This document shows, one piece after another, positions 8,482 to 16,195 of a stretch of DNA of 39,491 nt. Origin of the DNA: an uncultured Caulobacterales bacterium (GTDB lineage Bacteria > Pseudomonadota > Alphaproteobacteria > Caulobacterales > Maricaulaceae). The notes under the pieces are model-generated. The model was not told the DNA's origin. It saw nothing but the letters and a program-made list of their open reading frames with translations, and made no database searches. The stretch spans positions 1 through 39,491 of the forward strand of contig CAKZTE010000082.1 of assembly GCA_937923115.1 (NCBI GenBank), in the 5' to 3' direction. Position numbers and translations under genes: made by a program. Numbering within the stretch: position 1 is the first letter of the stretch; every line of letters starts with the position of its first letter.

Positions 8482-9968
8482 TCGGGCTGCACTTTCCAGC
8501 CGCCAACGAAGTATTTTTTCTCCCACTCTTCGAAATAACCCAGAAGCTGCGCTTCGGAGCTACTGACGCGCATATCATATTGTAGCGGGTCTTTGCGGTT
8601 AGGCGAGAAATCCGTGAGCTGAATAACATAGGCGGGGAAGTCCTTGGAGGCTTCGCTTTTATTGGTTTTCCACAACACGATTTTGCGTACCATAACTGCG
8701 CCGCGCAAGGTCTTTAGGGCCACTGCTCGCTTAATGATTTTACTCTCGGGCAGGATAATTTCCTCAGCCACACGGTCAACATCTGGAATGTCGACAATAT
8801 CTGTGAGCTGCGCGAGGCGCGCGTCATCTTTATTGGCAGTTTTATCATCACGAAACCGAATAAATTGCGGTGAAATAATCGAACATAGCGGAAGGCGGCG
8901 CAGCCCCTCCCAGCGCTTATCCTCTGCGTTCCATTCCAACACCATTTTATCAATTGGATTACCGCGCGAGGTCATGGCCACAAGGTCCAGACATTCAATT
9001 TCAATGACCAATCCCGGCTCTATCATTTGATAGGCCACGCGCGAGGAGTTGACTTCATGAAACTCAGAGTCGGCCACGAGCGGTGTGAGTTTTTTTAATA
9101 TTGAAACCCGCTGTTCATCACTAAATCCGCCCCCGACGCGGCTGACAATTTGGTATGTACCGTCTTTGCGCACAATCGCCAGCAGCATATCATGCAGCAT
9201 TCCGGCGCGTTCATCCGTACTCTCGGTAAAGCCAATGACCGCCAAATCTAGCGTGTGGCGCGGCTTGACTTTAAACACGCCCGCTGTCTCGGAGCGCGCA
9301 ACCACGCCCTCATGTCCTTCGCCCGTGACCCATTCATCATATTGCTTTAGTACCGCTTTGGCGTTCTCGCCGATCACCGTTTTGACGGGGTGCACACGCG
9401 CGCCGCCGCCAAAAACCTCAGTCAGCTTGGCAATGGAAGCCGTGTAATCCATCGACAGATCAGCCCCATCCCAATCCCATATATTAAAGGCGGCAAAGGC
9501 GAGTTGGTCGAGCTGCTCTTGGTTTTCAGGCTTTCGGCCGATGCGGACAATATCATGCACGCGCGTGGCTTTGCCGTCCTTCACGCGAAGCTCTGGATCG
9601 CGCTGCACATAAAACTCTCCGCCAATTAGCGCTTTTTTTACGCCCGATTTCTTAAGTAAGTCCGCCGCCTCAGCCATAAAGGGCGCGCCCGCCCGCAGGG
9701 TTTTACCGGGGTTGAGCAGACAAACTTCGCCGTACTGGTAAATCATCATTGAAAATTCGCCGTCGATTTTCTGACTGATTTGATAGCGGCTATCGGGGAT
9801 ACGCCGCTTGGCCGCCACCGTATCCAGCGCCATCGTCATCTGGCCAAGCTGGCGGCGGCGCGTACGCACAATACGCAAATAGCCCTCTGCATTTAGATCA
9901 TCCACCGTCCCAATGCGGTAGCCGCCAAACAAGGCGCGCATCGTCTCTTCGTTATAAAGCTTAGGCAT
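8478..9968 (-). CDS. ATP-dependent DNA ligase with C-terminal extension
   Basis: The 496-residue product has the nucleotidyltransferase motifs of ATP-dependent ligases: motif I KIDGEF with adenylated lysine K67, motif III GGEFYV (E118), IIIa AFAAFNIWDWDG, motif IV EGVVAR (E220) and motif V FKVKP (K233, K235). An OB-fold domain ends in the motif VI segment ISPQFIRFRDDK at about 365-376. About 120 further residues follow that I cannot assign. There is no primase or phosphoesterase domain attached, so this is not a fused LigD. It overlaps the upstream 236-residue ORF by 8 bases and the nuclease gene by 4, indicating tight translational coupling. Strand sealing of DNA is likely, but an RNA-containing substrate cannot be excluded. 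Confidence 0.88.
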   Translation of the reverse strand: MPKLYNEETMRALFGGYRIGTVDDLNAEGYLRIVRTRRRQLGQMTMALDTVAAKRRIPDSRYQISQKIDGEFSMMIYQYGEVCLLNPGKTLRAGAPFMAEAADLLKKSGVKKALIGGEFYVQRDPELRVKDGKATRVHDIVRIGRKPENQEQLDQLAFAAFNIWDWDGADLSMDYTASIAKLTEVFGGGARVHPVKTVIGENAKAVLKQYDEWVTGEGHEGVVARSETAGVFKVKPRHTLDLAVIGFTESTDERAGMLHDMLLAIVRKDGTYQIVSRVGGGFSDEQRVSILKKLTPLVADSEFHEVNSSRVAYQMIEPGLVIEIECLDLVAMTSRGNPIDKMVLEWNAEDKRWEGLRRLPLCSIISPQFIRFRDDKTANKDDARLAQLTDIVDIPDVDRVAEEIILPESKIIKRAVALKTLRGAVMVRKIVLWKTNKSEASKDFPAYVIQLTDFSPNRKDPLQYDMRVSSSEAQLLGYFEEWEKKYFVGGWKVQPE

Positions 9969-10671
9969 CCGCCCCCCCCAAGGCTTTGAGCTCTAGGTTC
10001 GATAGATGAAGAAGCAGGATATATTTGTCATCCTTCACCCGCCCTTCTAAGAAGCCTCGGTAAGGAATAGAACGCGAGCGGAAAATAAGCGGGTCGCGGC
10101 CCTTGGGTCCTGCACCTAAAATCATTAGCGACTTTGCCTCATGCAGTTCCTTCGCCATTTCATAAAGAAAGTCATAGGTCAGCCCGTTGATGTGAACGAT
10201 TTGCAGTTTAGTCGCGAAGACAAATTTACGAATGGCTTCAGCCTTGGGAATCATTTTCCCCGTCCAGGTCAACGGAATTTCCGTGTCAATATTGGCTTCA
10301 AGGCGACGTTGTTCACGCTCCTCGCGCACGCTTCCGTCTGTATTATAAACAACTTCTTTTTGGCGAATGCGATAAACCAATTCCTCCTTGGGATTTATAT
10401 AAACCCGCGAAAGATCCCAAAGGAACATGCCGTCGCGTTCAAAATCAATCTCTGGATCGCCCGCCGCTAAGGCCGCGCCTAGGGCCTCGGGCGTCTCGAA
10501 ACGCTCCAGCATAGATTCGTAATCTTGATGCACAGCGCCTTTCAAAACTTTTCTCGTATAGGCGGGCAACTTATTAGGCCCTTGATAAAAAATCGTACGG
10601 CGTTGGCGCGTGGACTCGGCTTTGACCACGGCATCTCGCATTCGCGCATCGGAAAGATTTATATTCGGCAT
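9961..10671 (-). CDS. Uncharacterised 236-residue protein of the repair-like operon
   Basis: I do not recognise this family. The protein is soluble-looking, with no signal peptide or membrane segment. The N-terminal third is basic and polar (TRQRRTIFYQGPNK). The centre contains a GMFLWDLSRVYI segment followed by a charged stretch rich in Arg and Glu. The C-terminal part reads LMILGAGPKGRDPLIFRSRS and then IPYRGFLEGRV, an aromatic and Arg/Gly-rich region that could bind nucleic acid, though this is a guess. The start has a strong purine-rich site (AGGGGG) upstream. It sits between the Ku-like gene (12-base gap) and the ligase gene (8-base overlap), so it probably acts in the same pathway as those proteins. 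An accessory or end-recognition role is inference. Confidence 0.75.
   Translation of the reverse strand: MPNINLSDARMRDAVVKAESTRQRRTIFYQGPNKLPAYTRKVLKGAVHQDYESMLERFETPEALGAALAAGDPEIDFERDGMFLWDLSRVYINPKEELVYRIRQKEVVYNTDGSVREEREQRRLEANIDTEIPLTWTGKMIPKAEAIRKFVFATKLQIVHINGLTYDFLYEMAKELHEAKSLMILGAGPKGRDPLIFRSRSIPYRGFLEGRVKDDKYILLLHLSNLELKALGGADA
9969..9979 (-). promoter_or_regulatory. Homopolymeric G8 tract acting as the ligase ribosome binding region
   Basis: Eight consecutive C on the + strand (9972-9979) read as G8 in the mRNA. They encode the glycines near the end of the upstream protein and lie immediately before the ligase ATG, where they are the only plausible Shine-Dalgarno. Overlap of a coding end, a ribosome site and a slippage-prone tract is unusual; any phase-variable behaviour is speculation. 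Confidence 0.35.
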
Positions 10672-10683
10672 AGCCCCAGCCCC

Positions 10684-11313
10684 CTAAAGCATATCAAAGT
10701 CAAAGGCGTCGGTTTCGCCGCTATCGTCTTCGCCCAGTTCCTCGGCACGGGCCGCGCAAATTGCGGCTTGCTCAAAACCAACAAATTCGATATCGCTTTT
10801 TTGCCCAATCAACATCCAGAGTACATCGTCTTCGCCTTGCATTAAAAAGGCAGGGTCCGTGTAGATGCCGCCGCGATAGGAAAAGGGAAATTGGTAAATC
10901 GCCCCCGCCGCGAGCTTATCCAGCAAAGCTTGGCTTATCTCGGTTTGCGGGTCGAGCTGATAGGCAAGCCGTATGGGGTGATCCAAAAACGTATCGATAT
11001 CGACCTCTGTCTCCAAAATCGTCGGGGCAGAAAAACTGGAGGCCACTTCGGCAATTTCTTTGCCGTCGCGGTCAATCGGGACAAGCTCATCGCGCGTGAC
11101 CCAAAGGCCCTCGGTGTTGACATAACCACTGGCGGTGCCGCCGTAAGGGATAATGGTGCGTCCATCGCGCGCCAAGGTCGCCAGCGTGCACGCTTTGTCA
11201 TTGGCGTCAAAGGTTTCTGTCTGAACGCGGCCGTAAAGCTTAGACCGGTCCACTTTGGTTATCGCCAAAGTGAACGGCTCTCCGCCAAAATCAAAGTCTA
11301 ATTTACGTGCCAT
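10684..11313 (-). CDS. 209-residue protein with weak Ku-like features
   Basis: The assignment is tentative. By eye, residues 50-122 follow the order seen in bacterial Ku: a DGRTIIPYG segment, SGYV plus LWVTRDEL (Ku typically has KGY then VVLT.EEL), then VDIDTFLDHPIRLAYQLDP (Ku typically has a V..ID....D.PYYL.P stretch). Residues 142-170 contain an F..RGG segment and end DDVLWMLIG, where Ku has RG-containing strands of its barrel. The protein is shorter than typical Ku (about 260-300 residues) and ends in an acidic tail (EELGEDDSGE then DAFDFDML). The start is well supported by GGGGGA five bases upstream. It lies 55 bases after the primase-HAD gene and 12 before the next gene. If it is Ku-like, it would form the DNA-end-binding ring of this operon; otherwise it is an uncharacterised operon protein. 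Confidence 0.7.
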   Translation of the reverse strand: MARKLDFDFGGEPFTLAITKVDRSKLYGRVQTETFDANDKACTLATLARDGRTIIPYGGTASGYVNTEGLWVTRDELVPIDRDGKEIAEVASSFSAPTILETEVDIDTFLDHPIRLAYQLDPQTEISQALLDKLAAGAIYQFPFSYRGGIYTDPAFLMQGEDDVLWMLIGQKSDIEFVGFEQAAICAARAEELGEDDSGETDAFDFDML

Positions 11314-11368
11314 AAATCCCCCATCATTAGAGGTACTCTATCAGGCAAGGCCGCACGGAGAAAGACTG

Positions 11369-12586
11369 TCACTCACACAATTTTGCTGTGAGCACGGCTG
11401 CGGCGTCAAAGGCCTTAGGGCCGTCATATTCGGGGCGGCAGGCGACGCCTTTATCATCAACATAGGCATGAGCGGGCGGCTTGCCCACGCCGTCATGGAC
11501 GAGAGAATATTCTATGCGGTGGCGCGTGAGCCATGCTTCGATTTTGGCTTTCATCTCGGCGGCGGCTTTGCCCTCCAGCCCCGCCATGCGCGAGGTCAGG
11601 ACAATGATATCGGCATAGTTATTGATCTCTCTGGTGAACTCGACCGCGCCGTCAATGGGCGGACCAATGTCTGTGTTCTTGCCAGACTTGACCCGCAGCG
11701 CCAATACGCCGTCCAAATCAATACAGACTTTTGCGCGGCCCGTACGAGCAAATTTACGCTTTGTGGCCGCAAGGGAAATTTTGCTCATCCGTCCACGCGT
11801 GAGCAGCTCTTTGGTTTCATAATCGCCTGTATCAACGCGCGGCGGCGGCGGGCCGCCTCTGGCCTCTAGCATAACATCAATCGCGCTGTGCCCTGTTAGC
11901 CAAGGGTTATCGAGCCAGTCATCACCGCTCCAGAGCGAGCTGTAATGATAGCGCGTGTGATGTAGTCCCGGCAGGCGAAACCATGAGCCGAGTGAGTCAT
12001 CTTTTACCTTCTTCGGGAAGGTCTCTGGCTCTTCATCCAGATTTTGCGTTTCCCAAGTTTCGGCAATGCCTTTGACCATGGCGTAGATATCCACCGTCGG
12101 CGCGGGGTCTTTGAACAGGCACCAGATGTGATAGCCGCCTTGAGTATTGGTATCAAAGAGCATGGGGTCATAACCCTTGGCTTGTAACTCACGCCACCAC
12201 GCCAGCGCAGCATTGAGGTTACGCCGCTGATGATCTTCGGCGTGGAGTTTATGCTCATCATGCAGGTCAATATCAATACCGAACCAGCGCGAGGTGCTCT
12301 CTTTGGACTTGGCGTGGAGACCGATAATTTGCGGCTTGCGGTGATGGCGACTAGAAAAATGGCGGGTCAGCTTATCAATCGTCACCATATCCTCGCCGCG
12401 CATATCCTTCTTGGGCAGGGTCATGGCCTTATAGGATTTGCCTTCGCGGCGACGCTCTGCCGGGGTGAGAACAGAATACTGCCCCCAAACGTCTTTGCGG
12501 TTGACTAAAGTTTCCATAGCCCAATCGGCTAGTTCCGAGGCGCGTTCCGCCCATTCTTCGCCAATAATTTCATGTGCTGTGGCCAT
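11369..12586 (-). CDS. Archaeo-eukaryotic primase-like domain fused to HAD phosphatase domain
   Basis: This 405-residue protein appears to join two enzymes. Residues ~70-240 resemble an archaeo-eukaryotic primase (AEP) / PrimPol catalytic domain: motif I RWFGIDIDLHDE with D105 and D107, motif II QGGYHIW with H153, and a motif III region GSWFRLPGLHH. This is similar in layout to AEP domains of LigD and of TOTE-type conflict systems. Residues ~285-405 are a HAD-superfamily phosphatase: CIDLDGVLA with nucleophile D290 and D292, IIVLTSR with the motif II Thr/Ser, and AYVDDKG with D377 and D378. Polynucleotide 3'-phosphatases of the PNKP type are HAD enzymes, so the fusion could clean and then fill DNA ends. 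It is the first gene of the operon; its promoter must lie within ~125 bases upstream, where the receptor gene's terminator also lies. Confidence 0.82.
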   Translation of the reverse strand: MATAHEIIGEEWAERASELADWAMETLVNRKDVWGQYSVLTPAERRREGKSYKAMTLPKKDMRGEDMVTIDKLTRHFSSRHHRKPQIIGLHAKSKESTSRWFGIDIDLHDEHKLHAEDHQRRNLNAALAWWRELQAKGYDPMLFDTNTQGGYHIWCLFKDPAPTVDIYAMVKGIAETWETQNLDEEPETFPKKVKDDSLGSWFRLPGLHHTRYHYSSLWSGDDWLDNPWLTGHSAIDVMLEARGGPPPPRVDTGDYETKELLTRGRMSKISLAATKRKFARTGRAKVCIDLDGVLALRVKSGKNTDIGPPIDGAVEFTREINNYADIIVLTSRMAGLEGKAAAEMKAKIEAWLTRHRIEYSLVHDGVGKPPAHAYVDDKGVACRPEYDGPKAFDAAAVLTAKLCE

Positions 12587-12654
12587 ATCGGCTTTTAGAG
12601 CGGGAAAGCGTCGTAATGGAAGCAGTTTCTTGGCTTAGAAGACTCGCTCCCAAT

Positions 12655-12684
12655 AAAAAAGGAAGAGGGTTGCCCCTCTTCCTT
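12655..12684 (-). terminator. Rho-independent terminator of the TonB-dependent receptor gene
   Basis: Stem AAGGAAGAGGG (ending 12669) pairs with CCCTCTTCCTT (12674-12684) around a four-base loop. Read on the minus strand the hairpin is followed by six T residues (A-run 12655-12660 on the plus strand). It lies just past the receptor stop and before the primase-HAD start, isolating the two leftward units. Confidence 0.9.
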
Positions 12685-12711
12685 GTAATTCAAACTCAAT
12701 CTATTGCTAGA

Positions 12712-15700
12712 TTAGAACTGGTAACGTGCGCCAACTTTGATACGGCGGTCACCGATAAAGCTTGTACGGCCAAAGCGCTGCCCAGAGGCGTCGATTTGTT
12801 GTTCCGCATTTGCACGCTCATTGGTGATGTTCGCGATTTGCGCACGAACTTGGAAGTTCTCGTTGAAGTCGTACTTGATTGACCCGTCAAGATAGCCCGT
12901 TGGCTGTTGATAAATTGGGTTGCCCGTTACGAAGTCACGGTATGAGCTCAGGTACTCAGAACGCCAGTTGTAGGCCAGACGCATTTCAAGACTGTCATCC
13001 TGGTAGATACCGATGACGTTAGCTGTGTGCTCAGATAGTCCGAGGAAATCCTCAACGCCATAACGATAGATACGTTGGAAATCAAAGCCCGGGTCACCTT
13101 CTGCCACATTTGGTTGAGGCGCTTGAGTTTTTGCGTCGATGTAAGTGTAGTTAGCCTGAAGACCAAGGTTTCCAAGTAGACCGGGAAGCTCATCATAGAA
13201 CTGCTGGTAAGCAACCTCTAGACCTTTAATTGTCGCCTCATCTTGGTTAAGGTCGCCATTAAAGATGACTGGAATTTCAACGCCGTCAAGCGTTTCAGTT
13301 CCAACAGTCTCAGACGCATAAATGATGTTATTACGAATATCTTTGTGGAATAGTGACAACGTTAGTGTGTTATTGTCGCCATAGTAATGCTCAAATGAGA
13401 GATCAAGGTTAGTTGATTCAATCGGTTTTAGGTTTGGATTACCACCAAAAAGATTAATCTGCTGCGGCCGAATATCTATAATACGGTCATCTGGATCAAG
13501 GTCAGGATTATCACTAGTGATGAATTGACGTCCCACCACGGCTGTTTGGTCTACACGAAGTTGAGCGATATTCGGACGCGTAATAGCTTCACTTGCAGCG
13601 AAACGTACGAGGAAATTATCCGTGACGTTTAGCTTTAGGTTAAGCGAAGGCAACCAACGATCATCCGATCCAATTTCACCATCAATAACTTCGTTTTCCT
13701 GCGCCGCGTAAGCGACGGCATCAGGAGTAAACTCCAGCGCCTGCAAATCGCTTGTTGTCGGGGCACCGCCATCTTGGAGTTGTTGCGAACGGATATCAGC
13801 ATAAACAAACTCACCGCGCGCGGAGACATCTGTTTTAGTGTAACGAACACCAATGTTGCCTTCTAAAGACATGCCATTGTTGAACTCATTACCGAAGTCT
13901 AGTCGACCATATAGATTTGTGGTCTGTTCTGAGATATCTCCGATACCCCCCCGGTTTTCATAGTCGACTACACCCTCAGGGTTGCGAAGAGGGCTCCAGT
14001 CAGGATTAAATCCGTCACTAGAAATTAGCGGCTCCCCCTGAATGAACCCAACAAAGGCATCATAATCTTGGATAAGTGCGCGATCTGGGAAGAGAACGCT
14101 CGTATTACTTCCTTGCACGACACCGCCGCGCTGGAAGTCAGCGAAATCAACAAGTTCGGCTGTCGGGCTATTTAAAGCCGCATAAGGAAGATAGCCGCCG
14201 GCCCAAGGCGCTGCAACCGCAGCCCAGTTAAGGCCTGCTGAACGGTTCACTTGATCACGATCAGCATAACGTGCGCCAAATTTGATTGAATCGAACCAAC
14301 CATCGTCTGCGAATTCATATTCCACATCACCACGAACAGCGTACATATCGCCTTCATTTTGTTGGAATTCGTCAGCTGCAAATAATAGATAAGCATTTGC
14401 AGGGTTAGTGATGTCACCTGTACCAGTTGTTCCGATAGGTCCACGGGTAAAACCAGGATTACTGCTCGGTGTCGGGATGAAGCTTACTTGTGGGTTATTC
14501 AAATCAGCATTGAGAGTAAAATCTGAGAAGAAACGTGAACCCGCCCAAAGACGGCTACGGTCAAACTCGGCTGAGGTCTTATGACCGTCTAGATTAACAA
14601 ACAAGCGATCACTCGGACGCCATTTGATGTTTAAGCTGATGTCATCAGTTTTTGAATTATCGATTTGATTGATACCCAAGTTAGTAAACGGAGCACCTGC
14701 TGCACCTGTCCAATCACGAAGGTTGTTTGAAACGATACCTTGGTCAAGAATTCCATCAACGGCTTGCGTTATTTCACAAGCGCCAGGGAAAATTTCGTTG
14801 CCGCCTTGACACTGCGGGAGACCCGCAGATGTGAAGGGAGACGTCGTGAAGTCGCCGTCCAGGAATGATGGCGTGATTTCGAACTGGTTCCAGCTTTCAC
14901 CGTCTGGGAAGAACTCAACAGTACGCTCGTTACCGTTTACTGTGTTCTCAATCAGTGAGTATTTACCTGTAAGCTGTAGGGAGCCATCATTGTTGCGCCA
15001 CTGGCCAGCGACGTAATAACTATCGCGTCCACGATCCACATCGTTTGTACGAAGCTGGAAGCCGCCTGGAAGGGCAATATTGCGGCCATCTGGAGTGCCA
15101 AAAGGTACGACTTGTCCAATTTGGAAACCATGAAGGTCAGATTTAAGCTCTGATGATGAGAATGAACCAAGAAGACCAAATTCACCAGCGTCCGTATCCC
15201 AACGATTACCCAAAAGAACACTGTAATCAGGGGCCCATTCGTCGCGGAGGTCAGTATATGTCCCGTCAACAGAAACAACTGCTGTTAGGCCGTCTTTATC
15301 AAATGGCTCTAGAGAGCGTAGATTAATCGTACCGCCGATACCACCTTCGATAAGATCAGCAGAGGTATTTTTGTAAACATCAACAGCGCCGATAAGCTCT
15401 GGGGGAACCGTTCCGAAGTCTAGCGAACGTCCGCCATTGGCTGAGAACGTATCACGGCCATTGTATTCAGAACGAACGAGCGTAAGGCCACGAATAAGGT
15501 TACCGCCGCCTTCTGGGGATGGAAAATCACCGCCATTGTTAGACGTTATGTCAAAACGCTGAACAACGACACCTGGCACACGAGCCAAGGCTTCAGCAAC
15601 CGACAGATCGGGAAGCGTGCCCACGTCAGACGCAGTAATTGAGTCGATTGCTGTGTCTGCGTCCCGCTTAAAGTCGCGTGCATCTTTCAATGACTGACGG

Positions 15701-15861
15701 ATGCCGGTTGTCACAACTTCGTCGACTTCTTCTTCAACTTGAGAATTGTCTTGAGCATATACTGTCTGAGACATCATGCCGAAGCTCGCAATAATTGCAG
15801 TTGTTCCGAGTAGCGTAAGCTTGTTTAGCCGGTCTAGGGCCGTGCTTGAAGTGGATTTCAC
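12712..15861 (-). CDS. TonB-dependent outer-membrane receptor, Xanthomonas-Caulobacter type
   Basis: The 1049-residue receptor imports a nutrient across the outer membrane using TonB energy. A signal peptide ends near VYA at residue 36. A TonB-box-like segment VDEVVTTGI follows at ~46-54. The plug domain contains SVAEALARVPGVVVQRF and an IEGGIGGTINLRSLEP segment. The remainder is a 22-strand-type barrel, ending in the aromatic terminal strand RIKVGARYQF. Size and plug sequence fit the large TIGR01782-like group used for carbohydrates in Caulobacter and Xanthomonas. The gene diverges from the halogenase array and has its own terminator. Its promoter overlaps the palindrome also found at the glycogen locus, so an alpha-glucan or maltodextrin ligand is plausible but not shown. 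Confidence 0.95.
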   Translation of the reverse strand: MKSTSSTALDRLNKLTLLGTTAIIASFGMMSQTVYAQDNSQVEEEVDEVVTTGIRQSLKDARDFKRDADTAIDSITASDVGTLPDLSVAEALARVPGVVVQRFDITSNNGGDFPSPEGGGNLIRGLTLVRSEYNGRDTFSANGGRSLDFGTVPPELIGAVDVYKNTSADLIEGGIGGTINLRSLEPFDKDGLTAVVSVDGTYTDLRDEWAPDYSVLLGNRWDTDAGEFGLLGSFSSSELKSDLHGFQIGQVVPFGTPDGRNIALPGGFQLRTNDVDRGRDSYYVAGQWRNNDGSLQLTGKYSLIENTVNGNERTVEFFPDGESWNQFEITPSFLDGDFTTSPFTSAGLPQCQGGNEIFPGACEITQAVDGILDQGIVSNNLRDWTGAAGAPFTNLGINQIDNSKTDDISLNIKWRPSDRLFVNLDGHKTSAEFDRSRLWAGSRFFSDFTLNADLNNPQVSFIPTPSSNPGFTRGPIGTTGTGDITNPANAYLLFAADEFQQNEGDMYAVRGDVEYEFADDGWFDSIKFGARYADRDQVNRSAGLNWAAVAAPWAGGYLPYAALNSPTAELVDFADFQRGGVVQGSNTSVLFPDRALIQDYDAFVGFIQGEPLISSDGFNPDWSPLRNPEGVVDYENRGGIGDISEQTTNLYGRLDFGNEFNNGMSLEGNIGVRYTKTDVSARGEFVYADIRSQQLQDGGAPTTSDLQALEFTPDAVAYAAQENEVIDGEIGSDDRWLPSLNLKLNVTDNFLVRFAASEAITRPNIAQLRVDQTAVVGRQFITSDNPDLDPDDRIIDIRPQQINLFGGNPNLKPIESTNLDLSFEHYYGDNNTLTLSLFHKDIRNNIIYASETVGTETLDGVEIPVIFNGDLNQDEATIKGLEVAYQQFYDELPGLLGNLGLQANYTYIDAKTQAPQPNVAEGDPGFDFQRIYRYGVEDFLGLSEHTANVIGIYQDDSLEMRLAYNWRSEYLSSYRDFVTGNPIYQQPTGYLDGSIKYDFNENFQVRAQIANITNERANAEQQIDASGQRFGRTSFIGDRRIKVGARYQF

Positions 15862-15982
15862 TGATCTTCTCCCTGATACCCATTACGGGTGTGTTGAATG
15901 CCGTTTGGGCTTATTAAGTTTGGTTGGAAGGCTGATAACCTTCGTTTCAACGGCCGGACAGAATCTGGCCACTAAGCTTTTT

Positions 15983-16010
15983 ACTAAACTTATTCTGACA
16001 GCGCTGTCAA
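15983..16010 (-). promoter_or_regulatory. Predicted sigma-70 promoter of the receptor gene
   Basis: On the minus strand a perfect -35 hexamer TTGACA (16010-16005) is followed after 16 bases by TTTAGT (15988-15983), four of six matches to the -10 consensus. The -35 lies inside the palindromic operator, so repressor binding would block polymerase. The leader to the receptor start would be about 115 bases. Confidence 0.55.
15996..16009. promoter_or_regulatory. LacI-type palindromic operator, receptor/halogenase intergenic region
   Basis: TGACAGCGCTGTCA is a perfect 14-base palindrome with a central CG, matching the LacI-family operator layout at every defined position. Thirteen of its 14 bases are identical to the site at 3037-3050 upstream of glgP. 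It lies 134 bases from the receptor start and 187 from the first halogenase start. Confidence 0.7.
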
Positions 16011-16185
16011 ACAAGATTAAAAGCCTGTCACCTCATTTTTAAATGCGAGACACGTTCGGCAACCAAAATATCCAAAACTTATTGACCTACGTATGCATGT
16101 TGTTAAGGCCGCGACCTTTTGAGCCTGCCACTAGCGCGCAGGCGGTTTTTAAGATAGCCAACGGCAATTCTTATCCGATGCAAAC

Positions 16186-16190
16186 AGGAG
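16186..16190 (+). promoter_or_regulatory. Ribosome binding site fixing the first halogenase start
   Basis: AGGAG five bases before ATG 16196 selects that codon over the upstream in-frame ATG at 16043. This start places the FAD-binding GGGTAG motif at residues 10-15, as in characterised tryptophan halogenases. Confidence 0.7.
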
Positions 16191-16195
16191 TATGT

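Larger units (their letters stand above)
15862..16195. promoter_or_regulatory. Divergent promoter region between receptor and halogenase array
   Basis: This 334-base stretch has no supported gene. An in-frame extension of the first halogenase back to 16043 has no stop, but it lacks family similarity and a ribosome site. The region holds the palindrome at 15996-16009 and a leftward promoter overlapping it, and a ribosome site at 16186-16190. Transcripts in both directions would start here. Confidence 0.75.

Noticed and set aside
12712-15861. Open frames on the opposite strand and other frames of the receptor gene
   Set aside because: They have no family similarity or ribosome sites and are shadows of the strong receptor reading frame.
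16043-16195. Upstream in-frame extension of the first halogenase
   Set aside because: The 51 extra residues have no family similarity or ribosome site, whereas ATG 16196 has AGGAG.
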